Positions 1-9,976 of a DNA stretch of 64,000 bases are shown one piece after another. The stretch lies in contig JACKFA010000004.1 in assembly GCA_020632715.1 (NCBI GenBank), positions 1-64,000 on the forward strand, read 5' to 3'. The DNA comes from Deltaproteobacteria bacterium. GTDB lineage: Bacteria; Myxococcota_A; UBA9042; PHBI01. How positions within the stretch are numbered: the first letter of the stretch is position 1; every line of letters begins with the position of its first letter. The notes beneath the pieces were generated by a model. It was not told the origin of the DNA and did not search any database. It was given only the letters and a program-made list of their open reading frames with translations. A program made the position numbers and the translations under genes.

Positions 1-3000
1 GCCGTCCGCGAAGATGCCGTCGTCGCTCTCGTCGCAGACGTTCCCGATCCCGTCGCCGTCGTGGTCCGCCTGGTCCGCGTTCGCGTCGAGCGGGCAGTTG
101 TCCACGAGGTCGAGGACCCCGTCGCCGTCGCTGTCCTGGCACGCGTCCCCGACGCCGTTCCCGTCGCCGTCGGCCTGATCGGCGTCCGCCACCGCCGGGC
201 ACACGTCGCACGCGTCGCCGACGCCGTCCCCGTCGCCGTCCGTCTGGTCGGTGTTCGCCGTCGTCGGGCAGTTGTCGACCGCGTCGACGATCCCGTCCGC
301 GTCGAAGTCCGCGCCGAACGTCACCGCGCACACCTTGCTCGCCGCGTTGCCCGACGGGTCCGTCCCGGTCGCCGTGAAGCCCACCTCGAGCGTCCCCTCG
401 GCGACGCGCCCGGTCACCCGCACCACGTCGCCCTCGACCACCGCCGGGCAGTCCGCCGCCGCGATCGCCTCGCGCCCGCCGTCGTCGCCGACCCGCGTGC
501 ACGTGAGCCCGGTGATCGCGAGCGTCGCGGTGCACGCGTCGGTCGCCGTCGCGCGCAGCGTCGCCGGCACGAGCGACGCCGCCTCCGGGCACGTCACGAC
601 CGGGTCGGTCGCGTCGACGACCGTGAGCGCCGTCGTGCAGGTCGCCGTGTTGTTGTCGTCGTCGGCCGCGTCGAACACCACGTCCTGCGTGCCGACCGCG
701 TAGAAGTTCGTCTCCTGCAGCACGGTCACGTCGACCGCGCAGTTGTCGGTCGCCGTGGCCTCGACGCTCCCCTGCCAGCCGCAGACGTCGGCCGCCGCGG
801 TGCGCTCGAGGGTCCCGGGGCACACGAGCGTGAGCGGCACGTCGTCCGTGACCGTCACCGTCGTCGTGCAGGTCGCCGAGTTCCCGGCCGCGTCGACCGC
901 CGTGAACGTGACCACCGTGTCGCCGACGCCGAAGATCGGCGGCGCGTTCGACAGCACCGTCACCGCCTCGAAGCAGCCGTCCGTCGCCGTCGCCGCCGCC
1001 AGCTCGTACGCGACGCCGCACGCGTCCTCCGGCGTCGTGAGCGCCACGTCCGCCGGGCACGTCACCGCCGGCGCCGTCGTGTCGACGACCGACACCCCGG
1101 TCGCGCACGTCGCGCGGTTCCCGTTGCCGTCCGTCGCCTCGTACACGAGCGGGCTCAGCCCGTACGGGAACGTCCCCTCCGAGCTCGTCGACACGTCGAC
1201 CGGCGCGCACGCGTCCGTCGCCGTCGGCGTGAGCGCGAGGGCGTCCACGACGCCCGTCCCGCCGCTGCACTCCACGACCTGCGTCGCCGGGCAGGTCAGC
1301 GCGGGCGCCACGCGGTCGAGCGGGCACGGGCTCTCCGTGACCTCCCACGTGTACACGGCCGGCGTCGGGTCGCACTGGAGCGACTCGTTCGGCAGGAACT
1401 CGCAGGTCCGCACGTGCAGCGTGTGCGTCCCGACCGGGAGCGTCCCGAGCGAGATCGCGCCGCCGTCGCACGACTCCCAGCCCTCGGCGCCGTCGAGGCG
1501 GCACTCGAACACGTCCGCCTCGGCGTTGGTCGGGTCGTGGTAGGTGAAGTCGTTCGGGTCGTCGTAGCCGTTCTGCGCGGGCGGCGTCGTGAGGTACGCC
1601 GTCTCGGGGAACGTCGTGTCGATGATCCACTCCCACGTCACGGGCTCCTCGGCGGCGCCGCACGCGTCGGCCGCGAAGAGCTCGAAGAGGTGCTCGCCGT
1701 CCGCGAGCCCGAAGTAGCGCTTCGGCGACGTGCACGGCGCGAGCTCCCCGCCGTCGAGGCGGCACGTCACGGTCGCCCCCGCCGACGCGGCGAAGGTGAA
1801 CGTCGCCGCGCCCGACTGCGTGAGGAAGTCCGGCCCGTCCACGAACGCGATCTCCGGCGGCGTCAGGACCACGCTGAAGCCCACGCGCGCCGGCGTCGGG
1901 TCGACGTTGCCGTTGCCGTCGACCGCCGCGACCTCGAAGGCGTGGTCGCCCTCGGCGAGCCCGCCGTAGGTCACCTCCGGCCCGGCGCAGTCCGTCACGG
2001 CGCCGTCGTCGAGGCGGCAGCGGAAGCCCGCGACGGTCTCGTCGTCCGAGGAGATCGCGATGGTGACGTTGTCGTCGCAGAGCACGTCCGTCTCGGCCAC
2101 GAGCACCGCGAAGGTCCCGGGCGCCGTCGTGTCGATGACCCAGCTCGTCGTCGCGGGCGTCGTGTCCGCCACGCCGAGCTCGTTGACGACGTACACCCAG
2201 ATCGTGTGCTCGCCGTCCTCGAGGTCCTCGAAGGTCCACGTCTGGTCGCAGGGGAACCAGTCCGTCTCGCCGGGCTCACCGTCGGGCGGGTCGATCGCGC
2301 AGTACCACGCGGACGGATCGGCCACGTTCGAGCCGAAGACGAAGTGCCCGTCGGGATCCTGCGACGGGTTCTCCGGCCCGGCGAGGATGAACGTGTCCGG
2401 CTCGGTCGTGTCGATGACCCAGCTGTAGAAGGCCGGCGTCGGGTCGACGTTGCCGTTCGGCCCCACCGCGCGCACGAGCAGGCTGTGCGAGCCCTCGCTC
2501 AAGCCCGTGTAGTCGATGGCGTTCCCGTCGCAGGTCGTCCAGTCGCCCCCGTCGAGCGAGCACTCGAAGCGCGGGTTCGACGGCGTCACCGGGTCGACGT
2601 ACGTGAAGTGCGCCGACGTCGACGCCGTCACCGGGTCGGGCCCGGCCGTGATGGCCGTGTCGAGCGCCGCGCAGACGCCCTCCTCGTCGGTCGCGCCGTC
2701 GCAGTCGTCGTCCTTGCCGTTGCAGGTCTCGACGCCGCCCTGCACGACCTCGGCGTCGCAGCCCGCGAGCCCCGTCTCGCCGACGCACACCCGCACGCCC
2801 TCGCGCCGGCACTCGCCGAGCCCGACGACGCAGACGCTCCCGAGCGCGAAGTCCTCGTCGACCTCGCCGTCGCAGTCGTCGTCGTAGTCGTTGCAGCGCT
2901 CCGTGACGCCGTTGATGACCGGCGCGTCGCAGACCGTGCTCTGGCCGCTGCTCCCGCACACGAGGTGGCCGCTGCTCTGACAGGTGAACTGCCCGATCGT

Positions 3001-6000
3001 GCAGGTGCCGCCGACCTCGAAGCCGTCATCGGTCGTCCCGTTGCAGTCGTCGTCGAGGTTGTTGCAGGTCTCGCTCTGCGCGCCCGCGGTCGGGTTGCAC
3101 GTGTCGCGCGTCGTCCCGCCCGCCTCGCACACGAGCTGCCCGGTCGCCCCGGCGCAGCGCCCGACGCCGCAGGTCGTCGTCGTCGGGACGTAGTCCTCGT
3201 CGGTGCCGCCGGCGCAGTCGTTGTCGACGCCGTTGCACGTGCCGTCGACCGGCGCGTACTGCGGGCTGTAGCTCGCGTAGGTCTCGCTCGTGCACGGGAG
3301 CCACAGCCCCCCGACGCACAGGTCCTTCGGCTTCTTCGAGCCCCCGCAGACGCCGCCCTGGAGCTCACAGAGCGGCCGGTTCGCGGCGGCGATGTCGTCC
3401 TCGGCGTCGGTGAGCCCGTCGCAGTCGTTGTCCTCGCCGTCGCACACCTCGACGCCGCCGCCGCCCTCGACGGCGTCGCAGGTCGCCGTGCCGTCGGGCG
3501 CGCACACGATCTCGCCGTCCGCGGCGCAGGCGCCCTGGCCGACCGAGCAGTTGTCGCCGAGCCCGAAGCCCTCGTCGGTCTCGCCGTCGCAGTCGTTGTC
3601 CTCGTCGTCGCAGATCTCGTCGCCGGCGTTCTCGTCGGCCGGGACGCACGTGAGCGAGAACTCCCCGTCGACGACCACGCCCACGACGCCGTCCTCGCAC
3701 GCCGTCGCGCCCGTGACACGGCAGACGCCGTCGCCACAGGAGACCGGCTCCCCGCCGGCGAAGTCCTCGTCGGTGGCGCCGTCGCAGTCGTCGTCGACGC
3801 CGTCGCAGGTGGCGTCGTCCGCCGCCGGCTCGACGTCGGCGACGTACGTGCACGCGCCGAGGTAGCAGCTGTCGGAGGTGCAGGAGTTGTCGTCGTTGCA
3901 CGCGCAGCCGATGGGCACCTCGAGGTGCTGCGTCGTCGACGAGACGACCGTCACGTGGATCGTCGTCGACCCCGTCCAGACCGCGTCGGCGTCGGCCGAG
4001 GGCGTCTGCACCACGATCGTGTAGTCGCCGGGGGCGAGCTGCTGCGTGACGACGCCGTCCTCGTCGGTCTCCCAGATGAAGGGGTTGCCCGGATCGCTGT
4101 CGTCGACCGCGACGAGCTGCCACTCGACGAGGTCGGGCTCGCCGCCGTTCTGGCCGCCGCTGCCGTCGGTGTCGAAGAAGACGTGGAGGTCGAGGATCCC
4201 CGGGCAGAGGTTCACCTTGATCGGCGCGCTCACGGCCGACGCGAGGAGCCCGAGCTCGGTGGAGGCCATCGTCGACGAGCCGCGGATGAAGGTGCCGGTG
4301 GGCGTCCCGCCGGGCACCGAGAGCACGACGTTGAAGGTGTCCGCCCCCCCATACGGCGCGAGCACCGCCGGCTCGAGGACGCGCACGGCGGTCACGAGCG
4401 CGAGGTTCCCGGGCAGCGTGCTCGTCCAGCTCCCGCCGACCTCGTACTCGACGGTCACGCCGGCCGGCAGGTTCTCCACGCGCTTGAAGGTGGTGTCGAC
4501 CTCGGTGCCGCTGCCGTCGCCGATCTTCGGGATCCGCGCGGTGACCGTGGCGTTCGTGAGGTCGAGCCCGCCGCTGTTCTCGTAGCGCACGAGGAGCGAC
4601 GGCTCGGACTCGGCGCTGCAGTCGGGCTGCACGTCGGTCCGCATCTCGCCGGGCACCGTGATGGTCACGATCTGGTTCGGGTAGGAGTTGTAGTGGGTCG
4701 GCGCGTTCTCGCCCCACGCCTCCTCGTTGACGGAGATGGTCTGCCCGTTCACGAGCTGCGCCGCGGGGTCGACCTGCAGGGTCACCGTGATGCGCAGCGG
4801 GTTGTTCGCGGCCGACGAGCCGCCGCAGTAGAACGGGAGCCGCTCCGGGTTCGAGGCGTCGCCGAACTGCCAGGTCACGAGCGTGCCGCCGGCGACCTGC
4901 GCGGTCGACGGCTGCGCGGTGTAGGTCGTGGGCGGCGGGCTCCAGTTGCAGCCGTTGTTGAAGCTCGGGTTCGCGGCGCTCACGAAGAGGAGCCCGTCCG
5001 GCACGAAGAGCGTCACCGTGGGGTTCTTCACGCGCGCGAGGCCGACGGTGCTGCCGACGGTCATCTGCATGGTGAAGGTCTGGCCAGGCGACTTCGGCGT
5101 CGAGAGGGTCGAGTAGAGCAGGAAGCCGCGGGCCTGGCCGGCGGTCTTCACGGCGATGGTGTCGGTGGCGTCGAAGGCGAAGGTGCTGCTCGAGGCGTTG
5201 AAGACGAAGCTCCCGTCGCCGTGGGCGACGTTCGTGACGACCTCGTCGTGCGCGAACGCGTCGAGCGGCGCGTTCATCGTGTACGAGCCGCTGAAGGCCG
5301 TGATGCCGACGTTGGCGTCGCCCCAGCTCGCCGCGTACCACACGAGGTGCGTGACGGTCGTGAGGTCGGCCGGGGCGACCGTGGAGCACGCCGACGTCCG
5401 GTAGGTGTTCAGGAACTGCGCGGCGGAGAAGTTGCCGGTCTCCGCGGGGACGGTGCAGTAGTACGCGGTGAACTCGGCGGGGTTGGGCGTGCCGACGGCC
5501 TGGAGCACGACCTTCGCGGGCAGGCGGTCGACGACGACCGCGTCGGTGACCGAGACGACGCCGGCGGGCGGCGTCATCCCGACGCTCCACGTGAAGTTCT
5601 CACCCTCGCCGACGCTCGCCTCGGGGCTGCTCGACTTGCTCGCGCCGCCGCCGGTGCCGCACGAGCCGGTCGCGGCGGTGGGGACGCCGTTGTAGGAGGT
5701 GGATTGGGTGATCGCGACGGGGCCGGCGGCCTTCTGCTCGACGCCGACGAACTGGACGCTCAGGGGAGCGCTCGACTTCGGGAGGTCCGTGCAGCTGATC
5801 CACAGCGTCAGGAGCAGGTCCTGCTGCGAGGAGAAGGCCTGGGAGCCGCCGACGACGAGGTTGCCCGTCGTCCACGGGGCGAGGGGGCCCGGGGTCTCGT
5901 CATAGGCGGAGCCGCTCGTGGAGACGAAGTAGACGTAGGACGGGAGGTCGATGGCGAGCGTCCAGTGCGGGTCGATGAAGTAGTTGCCGGTGTTCGTGCC

Positions 6001-6594
6001 CCGGACGCGGACCGTGTACTGGAGGCCCGTCGCGGACTTGCCGGGCGGCGGGGTCGGGCTCACGACGAAGGCGCTGCTCACCGCGGAGACGCTCAGGTTC
6101 ATGTTCGCGAAGGCGACGACCGGCGTGGACTCGCTGTCCGAGACGGGGGTCATCGGGACGACGGAGGAGCCGTCGTTGTAGTCGGCGCTCAGGGTGGCGG
6201 AGGCGTCGACGGTGTCGCCGTCGCGGTAGACGTACGCGTTGAGGCTCGTGGTGATGGTGGCCTGACCGGACACGCCGCCGCTCGAGAAGTTGAGGTTGAG
6301 CGTGCAGTTGGTCCCGGACGGGCTGCTGCCGTTGCCGGAGCAGGAGCTCGTCACGCCAGCCGGGGGAGAGACGCCCTGCACGAAGACGCCCTGCGGGAAG
6401 TGCGCGACGATCTTCGCGTTGCTCACCTCGGTGCCGGTGAGGCTGTAGTTGAGCGAGTAGGCGAGGGCGCCCGGGCTCACGCTGGCGGGGCCGCTGAGGG
6501 TGACCGAGCCGGTCGGCGGGGCGGCGGCGTGGGCGTCGCCGGACGCGAGCAGGAGCCCGGCGGCGGACAGGATGACGGCGAGGTGACGGGTCAC
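1..6594 (-). CDS. Giant secreted repeat protein (MopE-type, HYR, TSP3 repeats), 3' end missing
   Basis: This minus-strand reading frame stays open for 2,198 codons from a GTG at 6594-6592, preceded by an AGAGG-type ribosome site, and runs off the left edge, so the C-terminus is missing. It begins with a signal peptide (MTRHLAVILSAAGLLLASG). About 850 residues of beta-rich, DUF11-like repeats follow. Next come seven Cys/Asp units of the MopE putative metal-binding type (for example CDGVDDDCDGATDEDF), several Ig-like repeats ending in W-x-I-D-T-T, and HYR-like repeats with TCP and VTCPAD motifs. The visible end has thrombospondin type 3 calcium loops (DGDGVGDACD). Family knowledge places such proteins at the myxobacterial cell surface, often with a MYXO-CTERM tail, which could lie beyond the window. 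Role in adhesion or calcium binding is inferred. Confidence 0.85.
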   Translation of the reverse strand, partial: MTRHLAVILSAAGLLLASGDAHAAAPPTGSVTLSGPASVSPGALAYSLNYSLTGTEVSNAKIVAHFPQGVFVQGVSPPAGVTSSCSGNGSSPSGTNCTLNLNFSSGGVSGQATITTSLNAYVYRDGDTVDASATLSADYNDGSSVVPMTPVSDSESTPVVAFANMNLSVSAVSSAFVVSPTPPPGKSATGLQYTVRVRGTNTGNYFIDPHWTLAIDLPSYVYFVSTSGSAYDETPGPLAPWTTGNLVVGGSQAFSSQQDLLLTLWISCTDLPKSSAPLSVQFVGVEQKAAGPVAITQSTSYNGVPTAATGSCGTGGGASKSSSPEASVGEGENFTWSVGMTPPAGVVSVTDAVVVDRLPAKVVLQAVGTPNPAEFTAYYCTVPAETGNFSAAQFLNTYRTSACSTVAPADLTTVTHLVWYAASWGDANVGITAFSGSYTMNAPLDAFAHDEVVTNVAHGDGSFVFNASSSTFAFDATDTIAVKTAGQARGFLLYSTLSTPKSPGQTFTMQMTVGSTVGLARVKNPTVTLFVPDGLLFVSAANPSFNNGCNWSPPPTTYTAQPSTAQVAGGTLVTWQFGDASNPERLPFYCGGSSAANNPLRITVTLQVDPAAQLVNGQTISVNEEAWGENAPTHYNSYPNQIVTITVPGEMRTDVQPDCSAESEPSLLVRYENSGGLDLTNATVTARIPKIGDGSGTEVDTTFKRVENLPAGVTVEYEVGGSWTSTLPGNLALVTAVRVLEPAVLAPYGGADTFNVVLSVPGGTPTGTFIRGSSTMASTELGLLASAVSAPIKVNLCPGILDLHVFFDTDGSGGQNGGEPDLVEWQLVAVDDSDPGNPFIWETDEDGVVTQQLAPGDYTIVVQTPSADADAVWTGSTTIHVTVVSSTTQHLEVPIGCACNDDNSCTSDSCYLGACTYVADVEPAADDATCDGVDDDCDGATDEDFAGGEPVSCGDGVCRVTGATACEDGVVGVVVDGEFSLTCVPADENAGDEICDDEDNDCDGETDEGFGLGDNCSVGQGACAADGEIVCAPDGTATCDAVEGGGGVEVCDGEDNDCDGLTDAEDDIAAANRPLCELQGGVCGGSKKPKDLCVGGLWLPCTSETYASYSPQYAPVDGTCNGVDNDCAGGTDEDYVPTTTTCGVGRCAGATGQLVCEAGGTTRDTCNPTAGAQSETCNNLDDDCNGTTDDGFEVGGTCTIGQFTCQSSGHLVCGSSGQSTVCDAPVINGVTERCNDYDDDCDGEVDEDFALGSVCVVGLGECRREGVRVCVGETGLAGCDAEVVQGGVETCNGKDDDCDGATDEEGVCAALDTAITAGPDPVTASTSAHFTYVDPVTPSNPRFECSLDGGDWTTCDGNAIDYTGLSEGSHSLLVRAVGPNGNVDPTPAFYSWVIDTTEPDTFILAGPENPSQDPDGHFVFGSNVADPSAWYCAIDPPDGEPGETDWFPCDQTWTFEDLEDGEHTIWVYVVNELGVADTTPATTSWVIDTTAPGTFAVLVAETDVLCDDNVTIAISSDDETVAGFRCRLDDGAVTDCAGPEVTYGGLAEGDHAFEVAAVDGNGNVDPTPARVGFSVVLTPPEIAFVDGPDFLTQSGAATFTFAASAGATVTCRLDGGELAPCTSPKRYFGLADGEHLFELFAADACGAAEEPVTWEWIIDTTFPETAYLTTPPAQNGYDDPNDFTYHDPTNAEADVFECRLDGAEGWESCDGGAISLGTLPVGTHTLHVRTCEFLPNESLQCDPTPAVYTWEVTESPCPLDRVAPALTCPATQVVECSGGTGVVDALALTPTATDACAPVDVSTSSEGTFPYGLSPLVYEATDGNGNRATCATGVSVVDTTAPAVTCPADVALTTPEDACGVAYELAAATATDGCFEAVTVLSNAPPIFGVGDTVVTFTAVDAAGNSATCTTTVTVTDDVPLTLVCPGTLERTAAADVCGWQGSVEATATDNCAVDVTVLQETNFYAVGTQDVVFDAADDDNNTATCTTALTVVDATDPVVTCPEAASLVPATLRATATDACTATLAITGLTCTRVGDDGGREAIAAADCPAVVEGDVVRVTGRVAEGTLEVGFTATGTDPSGNAASKVCAVTFGADFDADGIVDAVDNCPTTANTDQTDGDGDGVGDACDVCPAVADADQADGDGNGVGDACQDSDGDGVLDLVDNCPLDANADQADHDGDGIGNVCDESDDGIFADG

Positions 6595-6660
6595 GGTGAC
6601 CTCTCGGGTGCGACGGTGTGACTGAGCACTGGCTGGCAGGGCGGGGTTGGGAGGCTAGTC

Positions 6661-6710
6661 ATCCCGGGTGTTATTAATCAAGGAGATAGTGAATGACGTT
6701 CACACGATCC
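6661..6710. promoter_or_regulatory. AT-rich intergenic spot with inverted repeat
   Basis: The 205-base gap between the giant repeat protein and the divergent lipoprotein holds the only AT-rich patch nearby (6670-6690, TGTTATTAATCAAGGAGATA). Beside it is a 5-bp inverted repeat, GTGAA-N5-TTCAC, at 6689-6703. The position suggests a divergent promoter with a possible operator. No clear -35/-10 pair could be fixed. The assignment is inferred. Confidence 0.3.
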
Positions 6711-6799
6711 CGATGGCCAGCGGGTCCTCCGGCGATCGCGCGGGGCCGTCGCGTCGGCCGCGCCTTCCATCGAGCGACGGGCCTCGCTACCCTCGCGGC

Positions 6800-7399
6800 A
6801 TGATCAAGCTCGGGCTCGGCAAGCTCCTCTTCTTCGGCGCGACCGTGACGCTGGGCGGCTGCCTCGACGCGGCCGAGGGGCGCGTCGGGGCGGACGCGGT
6901 CGCGGACACGGACACGGACACGGACGCGGACGCGGTCGCGGACACGGACACGGACACGGACACCGTCGCGGACACAGTCGCGGTCGCGGACACGGCCACC
7001 GTCACGGACACGGACACGGACACGGCCACCGTCGCGGACACGGACACGGACACGGACGCCGTCGCGGACACGGACACGGACACCGTCGCGAGCGACCCCT
7101 GCGAGGGCCCCCTGCGCATCTCCCCGCGCGAGGGCCCCGCGGCGGGCGGCACCCTCGTCTACGCCGAGGGGCAGGAGTTCTACATCGGGGCGCTCACCTG
7201 GATGATGAAGATCGGCGACGCCCCCGCGACCGAGATGATCATCGACCCGGACCCCGGCTTCGCGCCCTGCCGCGTCGCCTTCCGCACCGAGCCCTCCGCC
7301 GCCGGCACCTTCGACGTGGCGGTCTACTACGGCTGGGGCGAGCCGAACGACACCACCGACCCGCGCTACGGGCTCGCTGGCGAGTACACCTACCGCTGA
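6800..7399 (+). CDS. Small lipoprotein with Asp/Thr repeat spacer and TIG-like domain
   Basis: This is a 199-residue protein. The ATG at 6800 is preferred over upstream in-frame starts because it gives a clean lipoprotein signal peptide ending in the lipobox LGGC (Cys near residue 21). The lipobox is followed by about 65 residues of almost pure Asp, Thr, Ala and Val in DTDTDADAVAD-type repeats. The last ~100 residues (ISPREGPAAGGTLVYAEG onwards, ending in GEYTY) resemble an IPT/TIG immunoglobulin-like domain. The protein is probably tethered to the outer membrane with the TIG domain held away by the acidic spacer. No enzymatic motif is visible and the function is unknown. Confidence 0.75.
   Translation: MIKLGLGKLLFFGATVTLGGCLDAAEGRVGADAVADTDTDTDADAVADTDTDTDTVADTVAVADTATVTDTDTDTATVADTDTDTDAVADTDTDTVASDPCEGPLRISPREGPAAGGTLVYAEGQEFYIGALTWMMKIGDAPATEMIIDPDPGFAPCRVAFRTEPSAAGTFDVAVYYGWGEPNDTTDPRYGLAGEYTYR
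6898..7092 (+). repeat. Hexanucleotide-rich tandem repeat inside a lipoprotein gene
   Basis: About 195 bases are built from GACACG, GACGCG and GACACC hexamers, with larger units such as GCGGACACGGACACGGACAC recurring. They encode the DT/DA/VAD spacer. Hexamer slippage changes length by two residues per unit without breaking the frame. Confidence 0.8.
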
Positions 7400-7504
7400 C
7401 GTCGGCGCCCGCCCGGTTTCAAGCGCCGGGGTTCCCCCTCGCGCGCCGGGCCGCCCGGACGCTATCGTGGCTCCCGCAGTCCTCGTGCACCTGCGGACGC
7501 CCTC

Positions 7505-9976
7505 ATGAACATCCTCCGAACGTCCTCCGCGGCCGCGCTCGCGGTCCTCGGCCTCGCCGCCTGCTCCGAGGGCGGCGCCCCCGCGCCCGCCCCCGCCTCA
7601 GAGGGCCGCCTCGCCCTCGGCGTGCAGGCCCTCACCTTCCCGGACGTCGGCGACGTCGCCTACCACGTCGCCGTGCGGAGCGCCCTCGGCCCCGTCTGGG
7701 AGGCCGATCTCCGCGCGAGCCGCTACGGCGACGGCCAGTCCCTGAGCTACGTCGGCCCCTGCGACGGCTCCCCTGCGGCCCAGCCGCACACCGTCGCCCT
7801 CCGCGTCGACGCCCTCTACGACGCGGGCGGCGGCGCCCTCCCCGCCTCCGACTGGGCGAACCCCACGGCCGCCGGCGCCATCGAGGTCCCCGCCGTGTGC
7901 GCCCCCGGCGAGGACGTCCCCGTCAGCTTCGACCTCACCCTCATGCGCCGCGCGAGCCAGGGCTTCTTCGACATCGCCGTCAGCTTCGGCGAGATCTTCT
8001 GCTCGGCGAAGCTCGACTGCGAGGAGGACGACCACGGCCCCATCCTCCTCGTGCACGACCCCGCGAGCGGCGCGCGCGTCCCGACCGTCGTCATGGCCCT
8101 CGCCTGCGTCGACCCCGGCGCCACCGACCTCCGCCTCTACCTGAGCGACGTCGCCCTCGACTGCGGCTTCGGCCCCATCGCGGTCGACCTCTCCGGCGGC
8201 CCCGGCGTCCTCTACGACGCCGCCGACCCCGCCCCCGCCCCCATCCTCCAGGCCCTGCGCTTCAGCGGCCACCAGGCCTACAGCGACGTCGGCGCCGGCC
8301 GGTCCGCCGAGGGCGCCTACGTCAACCTCGCCGTCGCCCTCGACGTCGACGCCCTCGACCAGCGCTGCACCCTCGCCGCCGAGGCCACCGCCCACGACGG
8401 CGCCCTCGACGACTTCACCCTCCCCGCCGCCTCCACCTACCCGGTCGTCACCTGGCAGGTCGACCTCACCTCCCCCGGCGAGGCCGGCTACAGCTGCACC
8501 CGCCACGGCCTCGACGACCCCGACAGCGGCGTCGGGACCGCCTACAAGCCCGCCGGCGCCACGAAGACCTTCGCCGTCGTCGGCCACGGCGACGAGAGCG
8601 ACGCCTTCGTCCTCGAGCGCCGCGGCGGCTGCACGCCGAGCTGCGCCGGCCGCGCCTGCGGCGACGACGGCTGCGGCGGCTCCTGCGGCTCCTGCGACCT
8701 CGGTTACTGCGACCTCGGCGTCTGTAACCCCGACTGCAGCGTCGCCCTCTGCGGCTCGGGCGAGCTCGCCGCCCCCGACGGCACCTGCGAGCCCCTGTCC
8801 GCCCCCGACGACGTCGTCGTGAGCGGCACGGTCCTCCTCGACGCGACCTCGCTCACCCCCGGCCGCGCCGAGCCGGAGCAGGTCTCCGGCCGGGCGAAGA
8901 GCGTCTCGGGCGCCATCGTGACGCTCACGGCGGCGCCGCCCGCCGGGCTCGCGGTCGGCGACGAGGTGCTCGTCATCAACCTCATGGGGTCGCCGGCGGG
9001 CGTCGACCGCGTCGGGACGCACGAGATCGGCCTGGTCGCGGCCCTCGACGGGCCGCGCGTCATCCTCACGCAGCCCCTCCGCAAGGTCTACGCGACCGCC
9101 GGCAACAGCGATCTGTCCGCCGAGGTCGTGCGCGTCGTGCGCGTCCCGGTCTTCCGGAGCCTCACGCTCGCAGCCGGCGCGAAGCTCACGGCCAGCGCCT
9201 TCGCCCCGGGCGGCCCCGGGAGCGGCGTCGTCGCCGTCGACGTGACCGGCGCGGTCACCTTCGCCGACGCGAGCGCCAGCATCAGCGCGGCCGGCCTCGG
9301 CTACGCGGGCGGCGCCGGCGGCGCGCACGCGAGCGGGCCGAACACCGTCTCGAACTTCGGCTACCCGGGCACCGGCCTCGCGGGCCCGGCCACCGCGCGC
9401 GGCCAGGCGGAGAACGAGGGCGGCGGCGGCGGCGGCAAGTCCTACCTCTGCGGCAACTACCCCGGCGACTGCGGCGGCGGCGGCGGCGGCGGCGGCGACT
9501 ACAAGAGCGGCGCCAAGGGCTACCTGACCGGGGGCGGCGCGCAGGGCGGCGAGGGCGGCGCGCGCTACGCCTTCGACTACGACGCGCGCTGGTATCTCGG
9601 CGCGGGCGGCGGCGGCGGCGCGGCCGACCCGACGGGCGGCGGCGAGGCCGCGGGCAGCGGCAAGAACGGCACGGCGGGCGCGCGCGGCGGGGCTCGTCTA
9701 CGTGCGCGCGGCGAGCGTCGCGGGCGCCGGGGCGGTGCGCGCGGACGGCGCCGACAGCGCGGCGAGCGTGCTCTCGCAGCCCCACGAGGAGGGGGGAGCG
9801 GCGGCGCGGGCGCCGGCGGGACGGTGGTCTTCGTGGGGAGCTTCGCCGCGCCGGCGACGGACGTGACCGGCGGGCAGGCGCTCAACTGCGACTACTGCGG
9901 CGGCGCGGGCGCGGCCGGGCGGGTGGTCGCGGAGGAGGGGTGCAGATCTCCCCGCCGACGGTCGCCGGCGACCTGA
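7505..9976 (+). CDS. Gly-rich Cys-repeat lipoprotein, 5' part of a frameshifted gene
   Basis: This is the first section of a gene that appears to continue to 11775. The N-terminus is a lipoprotein signal peptide (MNILRTSSAAALAVLGLAAC). About 350 residues of unrecognised beta-rich sequence follow, then a short Cys cluster with CGDDGCGGSCGSC. A module then begins that recurs later in the gene: V-L-x-x-N-L-M-G-S-P, H-E-I-G-L-V-A, R-V-V-R-V-P, and a run of poly-Gly segments around a C-G-x-Y-P-G-D-C motif. The frame appears to shift at G runs near 9687-9692 (one base extra), 9791-9796 (one base short) and 9937-9940 (one base short). Correcting these gives a continuous protein. Surface location is inferred and the function is unknown. 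Confidence 0.65.
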   Translation: MNILRTSSAAALAVLGLAACSEGGAPAPAPASEGRLALGVQALTFPDVGDVAYHVAVRSALGPVWEADLRASRYGDGQSLSYVGPCDGSPAAQPHTVALRVDALYDAGGGALPASDWANPTAAGAIEVPAVCAPGEDVPVSFDLTLMRRASQGFFDIAVSFGEIFCSAKLDCEEDDHGPILLVHDPASGARVPTVVMALACVDPGATDLRLYLSDVALDCGFGPIAVDLSGGPGVLYDAADPAPAPILQALRFSGHQAYSDVGAGRSAEGAYVNLAVALDVDALDQRCTLAAEATAHDGALDDFTLPAASTYPVVTWQVDLTSPGEAGYSCTRHGLDDPDSGVGTAYKPAGATKTFAVVGHGDESDAFVLERRGGCTPSCAGRACGDDGCGGSCGSCDLGYCDLGVCNPDCSVALCGSGELAAPDGTCEPLSAPDDVVVSGTVLLDATSLTPGRAEPEQVSGRAKSVSGAIVTLTAAPPAGLAVGDEVLVINLMGSPAGVDRVGTHEIGLVAALDGPRVILTQPLRKVYATAGNSDLSAEVVRVVRVPVFRSLTLAAGAKLTASAFAPGGPGSGVVAVDVTGAVTFADASASISAAGLGYAGGAGGAHASGPNTVSNFGYPGTGLAGPATARGQAENEGGGGGGKSYLCGNYPGDCGGGGGGGGDYKSGAKGYLTGGGAQGGEGGARYAFDYDARWYLGAGGGGGAADPTGGGEAAGSGKNGTAGARGGARLRARGERRGRRGGARGRRRQRGERALAAPRGGGSGGAGAGGTVVFVGSFAAPATDVTGGQALNCDYCGGAGAAGRVVAEEGCRSPRRRSPAT

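Noticed and set aside
61..6621. Continuous open frame of over 2,000 codons on the plus strand
   Set aside because: It is antisense to the repeat protein, is Arg/Val/Asp-rich with no domain sense, and arises from high GC with biased third positions. The minus strand encodes recognisable repeats.
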